DNA of 64,000 nt, taken from Euglena gracilis (taxonomy: Eukaryota > Euglenida > Euglenophyceae > Euglenales). A program made the position numbers and the translations under genes. Where the stretch lies: contig CP154955.1 of the NCBI GenBank assembly GCA_039621445.1, positions 19,634,691-19,698,690 on the forward strand. Direction: 5' to 3'. Below the pieces are notes generated by a model. It saw only the letters and a program-made list of their open reading frames with translations, searched no databases and had not been told where the DNA came from. Of this stretch, positions 54,091 through 64,000 are shown piece by piece; position 1 is the stretch's first letter; each line of letters begins with the position of its first letter.

Positions 54091-55470
54091 TCTTTCTAAT
54101 AATCGATCATTTGTGGGGGGGTCAATTAATCGCAATTAATTGATTTTCAGTTAATCGCTTGCCCACTCCAACATAGGTTTTTTCAGGGGGCCCCCCGCGA
54201 CCCCCCCCTGCGCCCCCCCCCCCCTGCGACCCCCCCGCGACCCCCCCCCCCGCGACCCGCACATGGAGGGTTTCTGGATCCCAGTACAAGAGCCAAAAAT
54301 GGCACCTTAATTAGGAATTGGCACCCAAATTAGGAATCAGAATTGCCAAAAATGTGTTCTAAATTCCCAATCGGATCTATTTTTGTATCCAAAAGTTCTA
54401 AAAATAGGTCACATGTGACGTTGTATGTTAGGTCACACTGGTCACACGTGACCCGTCAAAGCTGCCACGTTCCCCCCGCGCCCCCCCCCCCCCGCGACTC
54501 ATACACCCCCTCAGAATATGCCATCCTGGGTTTGGGATCACTTCATGAAGGATGGGTCAAAATCAACTTGCATAGTTCCCAAATCAAACGGAGATCCTTG
54601 CAACCAAATTTTGGAATGGAAGAGGTCCACAACTTCTATGAGCTATCATTTGACAAATGTATACAGGGGGGCGTTTAAAAGCGCAAGGTACTTAATAAAA
54701 AGTGATTAAAAGCATGCGGTTTAAATCCGTTTTTGGTCAAACCCTCGTCGGTTTAATTCCGTTTTTGGTGCCTTGCGCAGAAAAATCTGTTTTGCCCCTG
54801 ACTTCGCTCTCACTTGCGAGGTATTCACATCCGGCGGAAGGAAGAACGCCGGGGGGATGGCGACGGGAATACCTTTACGGGTCGAATCGCCGAAAACTTT
54901 TAAAAACTGAATTGAAAATGGCCCGATTTTGCGGGGGTGCCCCCCAGCAGGTCCCGCATCCCTGGGTCCCCCGGGGTCTGAAATAAAAAACAGACTGGAA
55001 GGAGGTCCCTCAAATTTGAAAAAAAAAAAAAGAAGAAAAAATTCCGGACGGAAGTGTGGAAACATTTTCCCCAAAATTATCCTGTGTATGGTGCAAAAAT
55101 TTTGCCCCACGAACAATGAAAACAGAAATGCTCGTGGGAAGCAACTGCAGTTCGCTCAGTAGTTTATATCTCAACTTCGGTCCGCGACTCCCTGACCAAT
55201 CAGGTGATGCCAGGACCATCACTTCCAGGGTTTGACAGCGTCCACAGCTGTAGAGATAGGAGCTGTAGGAGATATTCGGGGGGACTCAAAGCATGAACTC
55301 ATGTCGGGGTGGGGGGCAGATCGGACTTTCAGACTTTCTGGAGGGCAGAACTGGGGCAAAAACGGGACTTGGTTCGGGGGGGGGGGGGGGAAACGGGTCT
55401 ATATGGGAGGGCAAACAAAAACACCTGTGGGAATGCGCTTGGCAAATCCGGAGTCCTGATTGTTCCCCAC
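54091..55470. other. No gene recognised
   Basis: Contains C-run/GCGACCC words (54185-54260, 54465-54500), TTAATCGCAATTAATTGATT words near 54125-54160 and GGTTTAAATCCG/GGTTTAATTCCG words near 54720-54765. 55360-55400 has a G run. Open frames are short and unrecognised. Confidence 0.4.
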
Positions 55471-55481
55471 ACATGGCCCAA

Positions 55482-55990
55482 GTCAATCTTCGTCTGGATG
55501 GTGGTGAACTTGTAGGTAATGTGGCTCTCCAGCACGGGGGCATAGCCGTTGCCAACCTGATCGTGTGGTTCAGAATGATGACCTGAAGAAACATGAATTT
55601 GAAAAGGAACAAAACAGCCGATTTGTCCATCTCTTGCACAGAATGGCACCAACCAGAAACACTTTTGAAGCCAGACAAGAAACAAGCCAGACAGAAAACC
55701 ATTGAAGAGAGGCTTACCTGGCAGTGAAGTCAGCAGCCTCATGGGTGTCGAGGCCACATTTCCACGGCGAATATCCTTGACAGACACGTTCTTCACGTTG
55801 AAACCAAGGTTGTCGTCAGGGACAGCTTCCCTCAAAGCCTCGTGGTCTCCACAGACTTGACTTCAGTGGTCAAGTTGTTGGGTGCGAAAGTGACCACATC
55901 ACATCAGTCCCAATACCTAAAGGTTGAAAAAGGGTGTCGTGCATCGCACTTTTAAAAAGAACCTCCGATCTTGTAGACATCTTGCAGGGG
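55482..55990 (-). pseudogene. eEF1A pseudogene, introns retained
   Basis: Elongation factor 1-alpha delivers aminoacyl-tRNA to the ribosome. Segments in order: LQDVYKIGG ending at 55963 (donor CGGAG|GTTCTT); a 46 nt intron; an exon 55718-55916 with [34 protein letters not shown] and EAADFTA; a 135 nt intron (GTAAGC...TTCTTCAG); then VIILNH and [17 protein letters not shown] to KID at 55482. About 13 codons are deleted after GIGT. At least four single-base losses, mostly in C-rich spots, shift the frame. Retained introns show a duplicated rather than retrocopied gene. Assembly errors in C runs could account for some shifts but not the larger deletion. Confidence 0.85.
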
Positions 55991-56280
55991 AGCTCTTCAT
56001 GCCCCCAGCCACTGCGATATCTGCAATTTCATTATTTTTCTGGCTGCATGATTCCTCTCTGGCAGGGAGGAAAGGGAAACAAGGGAAATAGGATTTCTCA
56101 GCACACCATCCACAGAAAATTTCCTGGTTAGGAAAGTCCTCATGGTTCCTGAATGCGTAATGCTTAAACTCGGTGGTTTAAATCGGGCCGAGGGGGTTCC
56201 CTCGTCGGGATTAAAACGGATTTAAACCCGACGAGTTAAATACCAAACCGGATTTAGTATCAAACGCTTTTAAACACTCC
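55991..56280. other. Flank of eEF1A pseudogene
   Basis: Includes CTTAAACTCGGTGGTTTAAA / GGATTTAAACCCG words (56160-56265) that form imperfect inverted repeats. No gene is seen. Confidence 0.35.
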
Positions 56281-56285
56281 CCTGT

Positions 56286-56345
56286 ATGGTCTTAAAAACG
56301 TGTTCAGCCCACCAAATGCCTGCCCTGAAATTCGTGGTCATGCAT
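56286..56345. mobile_element. Solo terminus of the PHD transposon
   Basis: TTAAAAACGTGTTCAGCCC, ACCAAATGCCTGCCCTGA and AATTCGTGGTCATG match the TIR of the 34 and 62 kb elements. After ATG the sequence changes to ATAGGTGTCACAAGGGGG, so only one end is present. Confidence 0.85.
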
Positions 56346-56737
56346 AGGTGTCACAAGGGGGGGTCGGGGGGGGGGGGGGGCGGCCGCCCCCCCGGGATTT
56401 TGGAAATAAATTTTTTTTTGTGGCATGAGTGTGGTATTTTTCTTTGCAATACCATTTTCAATGGTTCAAAGGGCGTTACCGTCTCGGCTGCCTTGGGCAG
56501 CCACCTGACCAGTTACCATGCCCCCCTCCCGATAGTCCACCTGAATATTTTGTCAAATTAGGCATCACCGGCTGAATTTTTCCGAAAAAAATTGGCCGAA
56601 AAGGGTCTTAGGTTGGGTCACGGGGGGTCACGGGGGGAACACCCCCTCTAAAGTCATTTTTTTTGGCCATATGAAAGTATTTCCAAATCTGTATTTTCTG
56701 GTGCAAATTACAGCTGGCGCCCCTATTTTTTGAAACG

Positions 56738-56935
56738 TTTTGACACATTCTTGAAATGTTTTGACAAAGCTTTTGAAATATTTTGACGGTATTCAGGAAA
56801 TGTTTTGACAAGGTTTTTGGACGTTGCTGTGCACAATTTTTGAAATATTTTGACAAAATCTTTGGAACGTTTTGACAAAATCTTTCAAACAAATTTGACA
56901 AAATCTTTGAAACTTTTTGACAAATTTTTGGTGCA
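56738..56935. repeat. TTTTGACAAA / CTTTGAAAT array, left
   Basis: Units of about 20 bp (TTTTGACAAAATCTTTGAAA) are repeated about ten times. An inverted array of the same words lies at 57770-57900, so the two bracket 57 kb. Confidence 0.85.
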
Positions 56936-56984
56936 TTTCCATGTCATTGTATGACCAATGTCTGTCCCGCAGGATGCCTCGTCT

Positions 56985-57354
56985 GAGCGTACCAGGCATT
57001 TGCTTAAGGGATTGCAGTGCCCCTAGTGGGCTAGTGGGTTTTCTAGCAGACCCCCCTGGGGGGGGTCTCCTAGCAGGGCTAGCTAGTGGAAAAAATTTTC
57101 TAGTGACGGCGCGAAGTGGCGGAAATTTTTTTGGCACCCCCAGAATGGCCAAAAATGCCCGTTTTTGGCCATTTTTTTGGAATTTTTGGAACAAAATCAG
57201 CCAAAAAACCTGTTAAAAACCTCATTTTTCCAGTCCGGGGGACCCCGGCCCCCCCCCCCCCCGGGTCTTGCTAGTCCACTTTTTACAGTGTCTAGCCGAT
57301 TGGCTAGCCAGTACCCCCCCCCCCCGGGTCCTTAAGCAAATACCTGGAGCGTAC
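56985..57354. mobile_element. CTTAAG-type TIR element with 8 bp TSD (complete)
   Basis: GAGCGTAC at 56985-56992 recurs at 57347-57354. The element 56993-57346 starts CAGGCATTTGCTTAAGG and ends with the complement of CAGGTATTTGCTTAAGG. The inside has GGGCTAGTGGGTTTTCTAGC, G/C runs and CAGTGTCTAGCCGATTGGC. CAG ends and an 8 bp TSD agree with a hAT-like MITE. Fragments are at 15055-15150 and probably 20284-20690. Confidence 0.92.
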
Positions 57355-58609
57355 CTGCCCACATACCGGTACTCTCCTCATTTGGGGAACTATTTGTTTA
57401 TTGTCAATGGAGCTAGGGATTGCTCCCCCTCACTTACCATCCCCCCCAAAAGGTCAAAAAAAATTTTCCGGCGCTTCGCATTTTAGACCAAATTTTACCA
57501 AAAAATGCTTGAAATGGCACTTTCGGTCGAGTTGAGTCCCTAAAAATGGCCAACTTTGACCGTGCATCTGTAGAAGAGGGAGGAGGCATTCCACTTTCAT
57601 CAGTTCCATCCACCATTTCACATTCTTTGTTGGTGTAGTCTATTTTAAGATGAACATCCTGTAGCACAATGAACGTGACTCTTCCTCCCATTCCACCAGT
57701 GACAAATGTCCCTCCCAGAAAAATGCGGATGCCCAAAAATTGCGCCCACAATGGATCAAAGATTTTGTCCAGAACGCTTCAAAAATTTTGTCAAAATATT
57801 TCTGGAATTGGTCAAAATCTTCCTAAAATTTTGTCAAAAAATTCCAAAGATCTTGCCAAAAAATTTCAAAAATCGAGTTAAATTCATGTCAAAGATTTTG
57901 TCATTCTTGACTCAAGAATACGGGCGTTAGCTGTATCACGATTTCAACATCGAAAAAAAAACAAAATGAATGAAGCTGCAGAGATAAAAATGAACTTTTT
58001 TTTATTGTAAAAAAAGCCTTTCAAAAATTTTCCCCCAAACCCACCATGACGTTTTTTCTGTTTTTTTTTCTTCTTCAAAAAACATGTTTTCTTTAAGGAA
58101 GGACATTTTTTTTATTTCAAAAAAAACAAGCCATCAACGGGGAGTCATGAGAAGATTCTCTTTGCAGCGAGGGCCAAAGGAGCCGAACCCTTGGCCTGGG
58201 GCACGGTCTGGGTGAGAGCATTGCGGCAAAAGAAATATTCGAATATTTCACTTGAAATATTTCATGAAATTTCAGAAATAAATTTTCCCTTGGTGAAAGA
58301 TTTGAAACGTGTACTTTTCCTGTTACCCTACCAAGGAAACTTGTTCTTTTTTTCGAAATATTTCCGAAATATTTCTGAAATATTTCTGAAATGAAGTATA
58401 TTTTCCCAATCTTTCAAAACATACCCAATGCTATTCGGTGAAGCTGTGCTACCCGCCGTGGAAGAACTCCCCTTGAAAGCTCCGTGAGGCAGAAAAAGCG
58501 CGCCAACCTGCAAACCGCTTTGGTGACGAATGATGCCTTTTGTTCCGGACTGCTATGTTGGCATGGGAGAGGGGTCCTGCGGGACTCCCCCGTCAAGTTG
58601 CGAACTCAA
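57347..58609. other. No gene recognised; inverted TTTTGTCAAA array
   Basis: 57770-57900 holds AAAATTTTGTCAAAA-like units inverted relative to 56738-56935. 58245-58400 has GAAATATTTC palindrome words. 58060-58115 is an A/T-run palindrome. Open frames are short. Confidence 0.45.
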
Positions 58610-58700
58610 CCGCTGGCCACTCACCACGCAGCAAACTGGGCTAGAAGCGAAGTTAGCGCCGGCCATAAACAGACAAGAAGCCTTAGTGCAACTGAGGGGG
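58610..58700 (+). mobile_element. SINE-like short element, partial copy
   Basis: GGCCACTCACCACGCAGCAA through GAAGCCTTAGTGCAACTGAG matches the unit described at 15639-15770, lacking the 5' half. Confidence 0.75.
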
Positions 58701-58980
58701 ACCACCCACGCAAGCCGTGGGGCCACGTACTCACGTGGAAGCCAGAAGCGGTGACCACACACCATTTGTGACGATTTTAGGTGGTGTGTGGCAGTGGTGG
58801 GAACGTCGCCAAAGCGAGGGTGCCCAAGGCCCCGAATCGCCGTCGCTTTGGTGTCCGCGGGTCTTGACTAGCCCACCCGGGTACCCCTGGTGGCCTTGAC
58901 CAGCCCGGCCCACCACTGTGGCCAGAAGGGAAAATGGGGGGAGCGAGGGGAAGACAGAGGGAACCCCCCATGGAGACCGG

Positions 58981-59183
58981 CAGCAGAAAACGCGACTCTG
59001 ATGCCTCTGTAGGGGGGCATGGCGCTTCGTGCGACCGCCCGGGAGACACGGCAAGGGGGCCTTCGGGCTTGCCGGCCTAGTAGGAGCGCACCCCCCAACA
59101 ACCCAACCCCAAAGGGGAAGCCAGCAGAGAGGGACCCACCCGCGAGGCAGTGGACCGCCCAAACCAACCCCAAACAGGGCATG
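58981..59183. repeat. ~200 bp direct repeat, copy 1
   Basis: CAGCAGAAAACGCGACTCTG to CCCCAAACAGGGCATGG is repeated almost exactly at 59638-59842. It contains CGGGAGACACGGCAAGG and GGCCTTCGGGCTTGCCGGCC. Afterwards GGAGCGCAGGTACCAGTATG occurs at 59182 and again at 60021. Confidence 0.9.
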
Positions 59184-59493
59184 GAGCGCAGGTACCAGTA
59201 TGTAAGGAACTACTGGTACCCAGCAGCACACTAACCACCCGCCACCCGCCCTAAGGCTGAGACTTGGTGACCCGGGTTTACCTAAGCCGTGGGACCGTGA
59301 GGCCACATTGGAATTTTTCAAGTCATGGTGTTGTGCCTGCGCCATGCATCCCCCACACACAGAAAAGTGGGAAGAGGGCAGGAGGCAAGAGCAGCACTGG
59401 GGCAAGGGTGTAGACCCACCCACGGGAACCACACCAACCACACAAGGTGAGTGTATGTCCCTACAGCGCTGGAATTACACCAGAGTTACTCAC

Positions 59494-59630
59494 CCGGCCA
59501 GGGGGAGCAACAAAAGAGGACTGGTGTAAGGGGTCCCTGGCCACTCACCACGCAGCAAACTGGGCCAGAAGCGAAGTTAGCGCCGGCCATAAACAGACAA
59601 GAAGCCTTAGTGCAACTAAGGGGGACCACC
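59494..59630 (+). mobile_element. SINE-like short element, full copy
   Basis: CACCCGGCCAGGGGGAGCAA, CTGGTGTAAGGGGTCCCTGG and the CCACTCACCACGCAGC...GCAACTAAGGG segment match the reverse complement of 15639-15770. Confidence 0.8.
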
Positions 59631-59637
59631 CACGACC

Positions 59638-59842
59638 AGCAGCAGAAAACGCGACTCTGATGCCTCTGTGGGGGGGCATGGCGCTTCGTGCGACCGCCCG
59701 GGAGACACGGCAAGGGGGCCTTCGGGCTCGCCGGCCTAGTAGGAGCGCACCCCCCAACAACCCAACCCCAAAGGGGAAGCCAGCAGAGAGGGACCCACCC
59801 GCGAGGCAGTGGACCGCCCAAACCAACCCCAAACAGGGCATG
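59638..59842. repeat. ~200 bp direct repeat, copy 2
   Basis: Near-identical to 58981-59183 and directly preceded by the SINE-like unit. Confidence 0.9.
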
Positions 59843-59904
59843 GGAGGTTAGGCAGGGGTGGGGGGGGGGGGTTGGGGGCTTCGCCCCTAAAGGAATTTCA
59901 ATGG

Positions 59905-60330
59905 AGAAACTTCACCGGTGAAGTTCACCGGTGAAGTTCACCGCCATGTATTTCCAATGAAGACGGGGGGGGGTGGGGGGGTCCCGCCCGAAAAACCCAA
60001 AGTTCACTGCCTGATCTCCATGGAGCGCAGGTACCAGTATGTAAGGAACTACTGCTGGAGTGCGATTTTGTTATTTTGAGGGGGGCGGTGCGAGGTGGTT
60101 CCCCCCCCCCCACGAGGAGGCCATAGGCTGACGAAGTTCGCAGTTTCAGAACATTTTCCGGGGGAGGGGATTTTGTAATTTTGGGAGGGTGGGGGGCGGC
60201 ACCCCCCCCCCCAGGCTGACTGAGTTTGTAGTTCTATATGTTTTCAGAGGCGTGGGGTTTTTGTTAATTTGGGGGGGTACCCTTGGCTGGTGAACTGGTG
60301 AAGGTCACCAGTGAACTTCACCGTTTTGAT
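59905..60330. repeat. ACTTCACCGGTGAAGT palindrome cluster
   Basis: ACTTCACCGGTGAAGTTCAC is repeated at 59915-59945. Related GGTGAACTGGTGAAGGTCAC and CCAGTGAACTTCACCG words lie at 60288-60324. Between them are two GGGGATTTTGTAATTTTGGG-type G-run words. Confidence 0.75.
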
Positions 60331-60617
60331 GGTTGGGGTGAAATTTTGATGGGTGAATTTTTGCTTTGAAATTTGAAATTTGGCCCATTTTTGGTTCCTA
60401 ACAGAGGGGGGAGAAATTCAAACCCTTCCACTGACTTTTGAACATGTGGGGCCCTGGTTGCATTTTTAAGTCATGGTCAGCTTTATATTGCTGTTGGAGA
60501 AATTTGTGGAGAAAAAACCTTGCCTGATGAACCCCCCCCCAATAGAGGCAACGGTTGAGGTGGGCTGTCGTTCTTCGCGCGTTTATGAATGTACACACAC
60601 CCGTGCGCACGAACGCG

Positions 60618-60648
<31 letters not shown>

Positions 60649-60900
60649 AAGGGGTGATTTTTCTGTGAACGTTGAATGGACGGTCATTGATCAGAGGAGT
60701 GAGCATGAACACCAGGTGAGAAAGGGATGCTTGCCATGGCCGCTTGAACATGAATCTGCATATGAACGATACCAGGTGAATTGGACCGCAAATAAAAACA
60801 TGAAAAGTTCTATCAGTAGGATTCAAGATAAATTGGAATTTGGTTGGGGTTTAAGAAAACAAGGTATGCCGCTACAGGACACTACGTGATCATCAAACGT
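60331..60900. repeat. (CA)n/(CG)n microsatellite and flanks
   Basis: 60590-60650 is a mixed GCGCGC and CACACA microsatellite. Its flanks are unique with no recognised exon. Confidence 0.6.
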
Positions 60901-60902
60901 TG

Positions 60903-61035
60903 TCATGTAATAATTCTGTTCAGACGATGTTCTGCACCATATTGGATGTTTCAGCAATCCTGTGAAGTTCGCTTTTGCTGTTGCTCCTCTGATGATATTG
61001 CACAGTGACTTCAATTTCAGTGGAACCAAGGATGC
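60903..61035 (-). CDS. Possible terminal exon, unknown product
   Basis: On the reverse strand a G run and CAG precede an open frame with LGSTEIEVTVQYHQRSNS, KSELHRIAETSNMVQNIV and a stop. The composition is protein-like, but another frame is also open over most of it. No family is recognised. Confidence 0.25.
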
Positions 61036-61583
61036 GCTGCCCCCCCCCCCCCCCCCCGCCCACAGGGCCCAGGGGGTGTGCCTGCAATGGGCGACACCCC
61101 ACGGCACAAGGCACTCCCCCAGAGGTTGGTAAAAAGTGACCTGGTGTGAATTGCACAAAACCCCATTCGACTCTTGCAAGCCTCATTGTCACTCAAAGTC
61201 AGGAATTGTGCCAGAGGTACAAGAGGTCTTTGCTTCTGTTTGTCGAAGTACAAAAGCATGCCGGTGTAGAGTCATCAAGTTCATAAGTCTTGTAAGCCCT
61301 GTAAGGTAAGTACCCCTGCAAGGCCAGTCAAAATAATCAGAAAAAATCAGCTCTAAACCTGGATCAAATTATCCCAGATCTTTGGTGTGAGCATAAAATT
61401 CTAGAGATACAAACCAAATGGAACCTGGAAAGGTGCTGAATTAGGATCCCGAAAAGATCCGCTGACTCTGGTGAATAATGCTTGGGGGAATTAAATCCCT
61501 GGACGGCCCATCAGTCCAGGAATTTGACTGGATTTAAAACCCCCCGAATTTTTCCGTCCAACTGAAACAGTGTCCACGAGGTT

Positions 61584-62310
61584 GAAACTGTGTATTGGGG
61601 CTCTGGCTTCACGTGTTCAGGACGCCGGTTCGGGCGGGAACCGGTGTCTGGGGGACCAAAATGAAAAGTGACAAAAGTGTCCAAAATGGTTTTCTGAGAT
61701 GTGGCAATCGTATCTGAGCAATTTTTGGGGGACCTGAAGTTGGAGTATTTCCGTGCAATAAATCTCTTCGGCAATTTTGGGGAATTTCGAAAATAAGAAC
61801 ACCATGCAGTGTGGCCAAAATCCGAGGCCATCTGCTGATTGCCCTTGAGAAGAGCTTTCAATCGACAGGTGAACGGTGTTTGCAAAAAGGGTCGGAACAT
61901 GCGATTGGTGATTTTCAGAGCCCTGTGCAGTTTGGCTGAGTTCTGTGGGCATCATTTGAAATGTCTTGGAGAGAGCTTTCAACTGATATGACGCATGATG
62001 CTTGAGGTGTGGGATTTCTCAAATTGTCAAATTTTGGAATACATGATCGCCGGAAATAAGCGCTGTGTGCGTTGTGGTTGAATCCTGTGACCATCTGTCG
62101 AAAGCCCTTGAGAAGAGCTTTCGATAAGAGGGGCAACATGAAGCGGACATGTGAAAACTTCAATCGGCCGATCGACATGTCCATGAGCCCAAAGGAAATC
62201 AAAATGCTCAAAAATGTTCAGAAAATGGGTATTTGGGGCAAATTTGGCCGTGATTCCTTGAAATGCCAGTTCGGGCGTGAAGAAGCCGGAGCCCCCTGGT
62301 CCACGGTTTC
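61584..62310. mobile_element. TIR element (GCCGGTTCGGGC family), copy 4
   Basis: Starts GAAACTGTGTATTGGGGCTC, TGGCTTCACG; ends GGGCGTGAAGAAGCCGGAG and CCACGGTTTC. Interior words are as in copy 2, same orientation. The PHD transposon copy 2 begins right after its GGTTTC end. Confidence 0.85.
62257..62310. repeat. 54 bp direct repeat, left copy
   Basis: CTTGAAATGCCAGTTCGGGC to CTGGTCCACGGTTTC is repeated without mismatch at 63673-63726. The pair brackets the PHD transposon exactly, so it behaves as a very long target duplication. Confidence 0.95.
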
Positions 62311-63672
62311 TATACACAAATTGTGGCTGAGCCCAGATTTCAGCCTGAAAACGTGTTCAGCCAGGGGGCCCCCGAAGGGGGCCCCCTGAACACGTTTTCA
62401 GGCTGAAATCTGGGCTCAGCCACAATTTGTTTAAAAACGTGTTCAGAGCCCGCCAAATGCCTGCCCTGAAATTCGTGGTCATGATTCACGCAAGGGGTCA
62501 AAAACGCGAATATGTGAAATTCGGTCCCAAAAAACGGCGCCCTCACTGAAAACGTGCCTGAACACAGATGCCTTCACTGAAAACGTGTCATTGCCACAAA
62601 TGCCCTCACCGAAAACGTGCCTGAACACAGATGCCTTCACTGAAAACGTGTCATTGCCACAAATGCCCTCACTGAAAACGTGTCACCCCCCCCCCCCCTT
62701 TTTTCTTTTTTTCCTTTTTCCCGCAGCCCTGCCAATATGACCAAACGCACGGCAAACTTTGTGAATGGTCTTTTGCCACCACCCCCTAGGACGGAACTGT
62801 TCCTGGCTGCACTCGCGGCATACCAGATGCCAAGAAGCCGAAGGTTGACCCCTTCATGGCACCTTGCTGGCACAGGGCAACACAAAGAAAAAGTCTGGCT
62901 CCGAGGTGCAGAGCTTGCTGCTGTTGCCAACTGTTTGGAGTTCGCCAAACTGTGTCAACATCGGCAAGCCTCTTGTCCTGAGCTGGATGCTTTCTTTGTT
63001 GCCTGGACGGGATGGGAGCTGGAACCCAGCCTGTTGTTTGATGAGGCGAGCGTCATCGAACAATGTGTGGTCCCCTGACCAACCCCCTGTGCCTCGTGCT
63101 GTGTCCCGACTACCTATAAAACAGGAGAAATGTGGTTTCTGTGGTGTTGCCATTCCGAAAAATCCAAATTGTGTGGAGCTGAACAACGTTGTCTGTGACG
63201 CCTGCGGTTTGGCATATCATTTTCATTGCCAATATTTGCGGCGGCCACCAAAGTATGGCTCTTTTTTGTGTAAAGCCTGTTGTGTGCCGTGATTTTCGCC
63301 CCTTCCCTGTCGTTCTGCCAAGGCAACCTAGCCTTCTTGTTGTCGTCTTCGTGTTGTAGGGTGCCCCCGACCCGCCTTACCCGTTGAGGACCACCCGGCC
63401 TCTCAACCGCACGCCGATTTTTCATGATTGCGATTTCGCACACCGATTTTTCTTGCTGGGGGTTGCCACAGATGCCCTCACTGAAAACGTGCCTGAACAC
63501 AGATGCCTTCACTGAAAACGTGTCATTGCCACAAATGCCCTCACTGAAAACGTGCCTGAACACAGATGCCTTCACTGAAAACGTGTCATTGCCACAACTG
63601 CCCTCATTGAAAACGTGTTCATGACCACGAATTTCAGGGCAGGCATTTGGCGGGCTGAACACGTTTTTAACG
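62311..63672 (+). mobile_element. PHD-finger transposon, copy 2
   Basis: Order: TATACACAAATTGTGG start, hairpin 62315-62430, TIR 62431-62490 (CCGCCAAATGCCTGCCCTGA), subterminal CACGTTTTCAGTGA arrays (62540-62690), gene segment 62700-63292, second subterminal array (63470-63622), inverted TIR (63623-63670). It is in the opposite orientation to copy 1 and ~1.36 kb long. No transposase is visible. Confidence 0.9.
62738..63292 (+). pseudogene. PHD-finger protein gene in transposon copy 2 (frameshifted)
   Basis: The start region reads MTKRTANFVNGLLPPPPRTE and LFLAALAAYQ, then shifts frame; GAELAAVANCLEFAKLC, SCPELDAFFVAWTGWELEPS and LLFDEAS continue in one frame. The C-terminal part is in another: KCGFCG, NPNCVELNNVVCDACGLAYH, FHC, FLCKACCVP, stop at 63290. 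Spacing C-x2-C-x17-C-x2-C-x4-H-x2-C-x13-C-x2-C is a complete C4HC3 PHD finger, a fold that usually reads histone H3 tails. Copy 1 keeps the N-terminal frame but lacks the first Cys pair, so neither copy is whole. Confidence 0.8.
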
Positions 63673-63726
63673 CTTGAAATGCCAGTTCGGGCGTGAAGAA
63701 GCCGGAGCCCCCTGGTCCACGGTTTC

Positions 63727-64000
63727 AACAACTGTTTCCAGAACGACGGTTCGGATCGCCAGTCGTCTGATGAAAAGAGCTTTCAATTGAGGGGTGAGTT
63801 TGTACTTGGACGGTTGACACAGCCAGAAATACCCTCGCGATCGCCGGAATTTGGTGAAATGCAAAGTGGCGTGACATTACAGATCAGTGGTCCGAGATTG
63901 GTCCTGGGAGTGTCCTTTGACCCGGGCGTGAAGCCGTGGTTCTGAATGCCGCCCGAACCGGCGTTCTGAGCCACGGCTTCACTCCCGAACCGGCATTCTG
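63727..64000. repeat. GCCGGTTCGGGC family-related sequence to window end
   Basis: AACAACTGTTTCCAGAACG, GAAAAGAGCTTTCAATTGAG and GAAGCCGTGGTTCTGAATGC words match the interiors of the GCCGGTTCGGGC family, close to 31130-31250 in reverse. It runs off the window. Confidence 0.7.

Noticed and set aside
58981-59842. Ribosomal RNA fragment
   Set aside because: GGCCTTCGGGC and CCGGGAGACACGG looked rRNA-like, but no conserved rRNA core motifs are present and the sequence is just a direct repeat.

Overview
The window is eukaryotic nuclear DNA and is mostly repeats. The evidence is a protein gene split by GT-AG introns from 46 nt to several kb, an intron-bearing eEF1A pseudogene, a tRNA-like sequence with pol III boxes, CA and TA microsatellites, short TTAGGG-type tracts, retroelement relics and many terminal-inverted-repeat (TIR) elements with target-site duplications (TSDs). 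I cannot name the species. An eEF1A of ordinary type, an eIF4B/eIF4H-type RRM protein and a PHD finger fit an animal, a protist relative of animals, or an alga. Homopolymer G/C runs (one G run is 42 long) occur everywhere, so some single-base frameshifts may be assembly errors.

Layout. 1-2190: no gene recognised. 2250-3195: C-rich minisatellites and a large hairpin. 3196-14966: a higher-order tandem array built from a ~160 bp satellite (A), ~370-390 bp units (B), a structured ~88 bp hairpin module (C) and two 19 bp minisatellite blocks; its largest period is about 5.8 kb. 15-38 kb: a minus-strand eIF4B/eIF4H-like gene. Six exons join in phase (38060 to 21830), followed by two Gly/Arg-rich blocks near 21.4 and 18.75 kb. 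Its introns are full of small TIR elements, hairpins and minisatellites. 33-35 kb and 62-63.7 kb: two copies of a transposon carrying a PHD-finger gene. 36-44 kb: TIR elements, a reverse transcriptase relic and a 24 bp minisatellite. 44.3-47.4 kb: a satellite of 78 and 34 bp units. 47.4-50.4 kb: GTCGACCC repeats and a TIR element. 51.1-54.1 kb: a retroelement relic between ~226 bp LTR-like direct repeats, abutting a tRNA-Thr-like sequence. 55.5-56.0 kb: eEF1A pseudogene. 57-64 kb: further TIR elements, a SINE-like family, microsatellites and the second PHD element.

The most unusual theme is a group of unrelated small inverted-repeat elements whose ends are short conserved words separated by long poly-G/poly-C runs. 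Target duplications of 7-9 bp can be read directly for several, and the window also holds paralogous empty sites. A second is the PHD-finger transposon: one copy is flanked by a perfect 54 bp direct duplication of the sequence it interrupts. The host gene (eIF4B-like, translation initiation) and the mobile elements share no function; the elements have expanded its introns.
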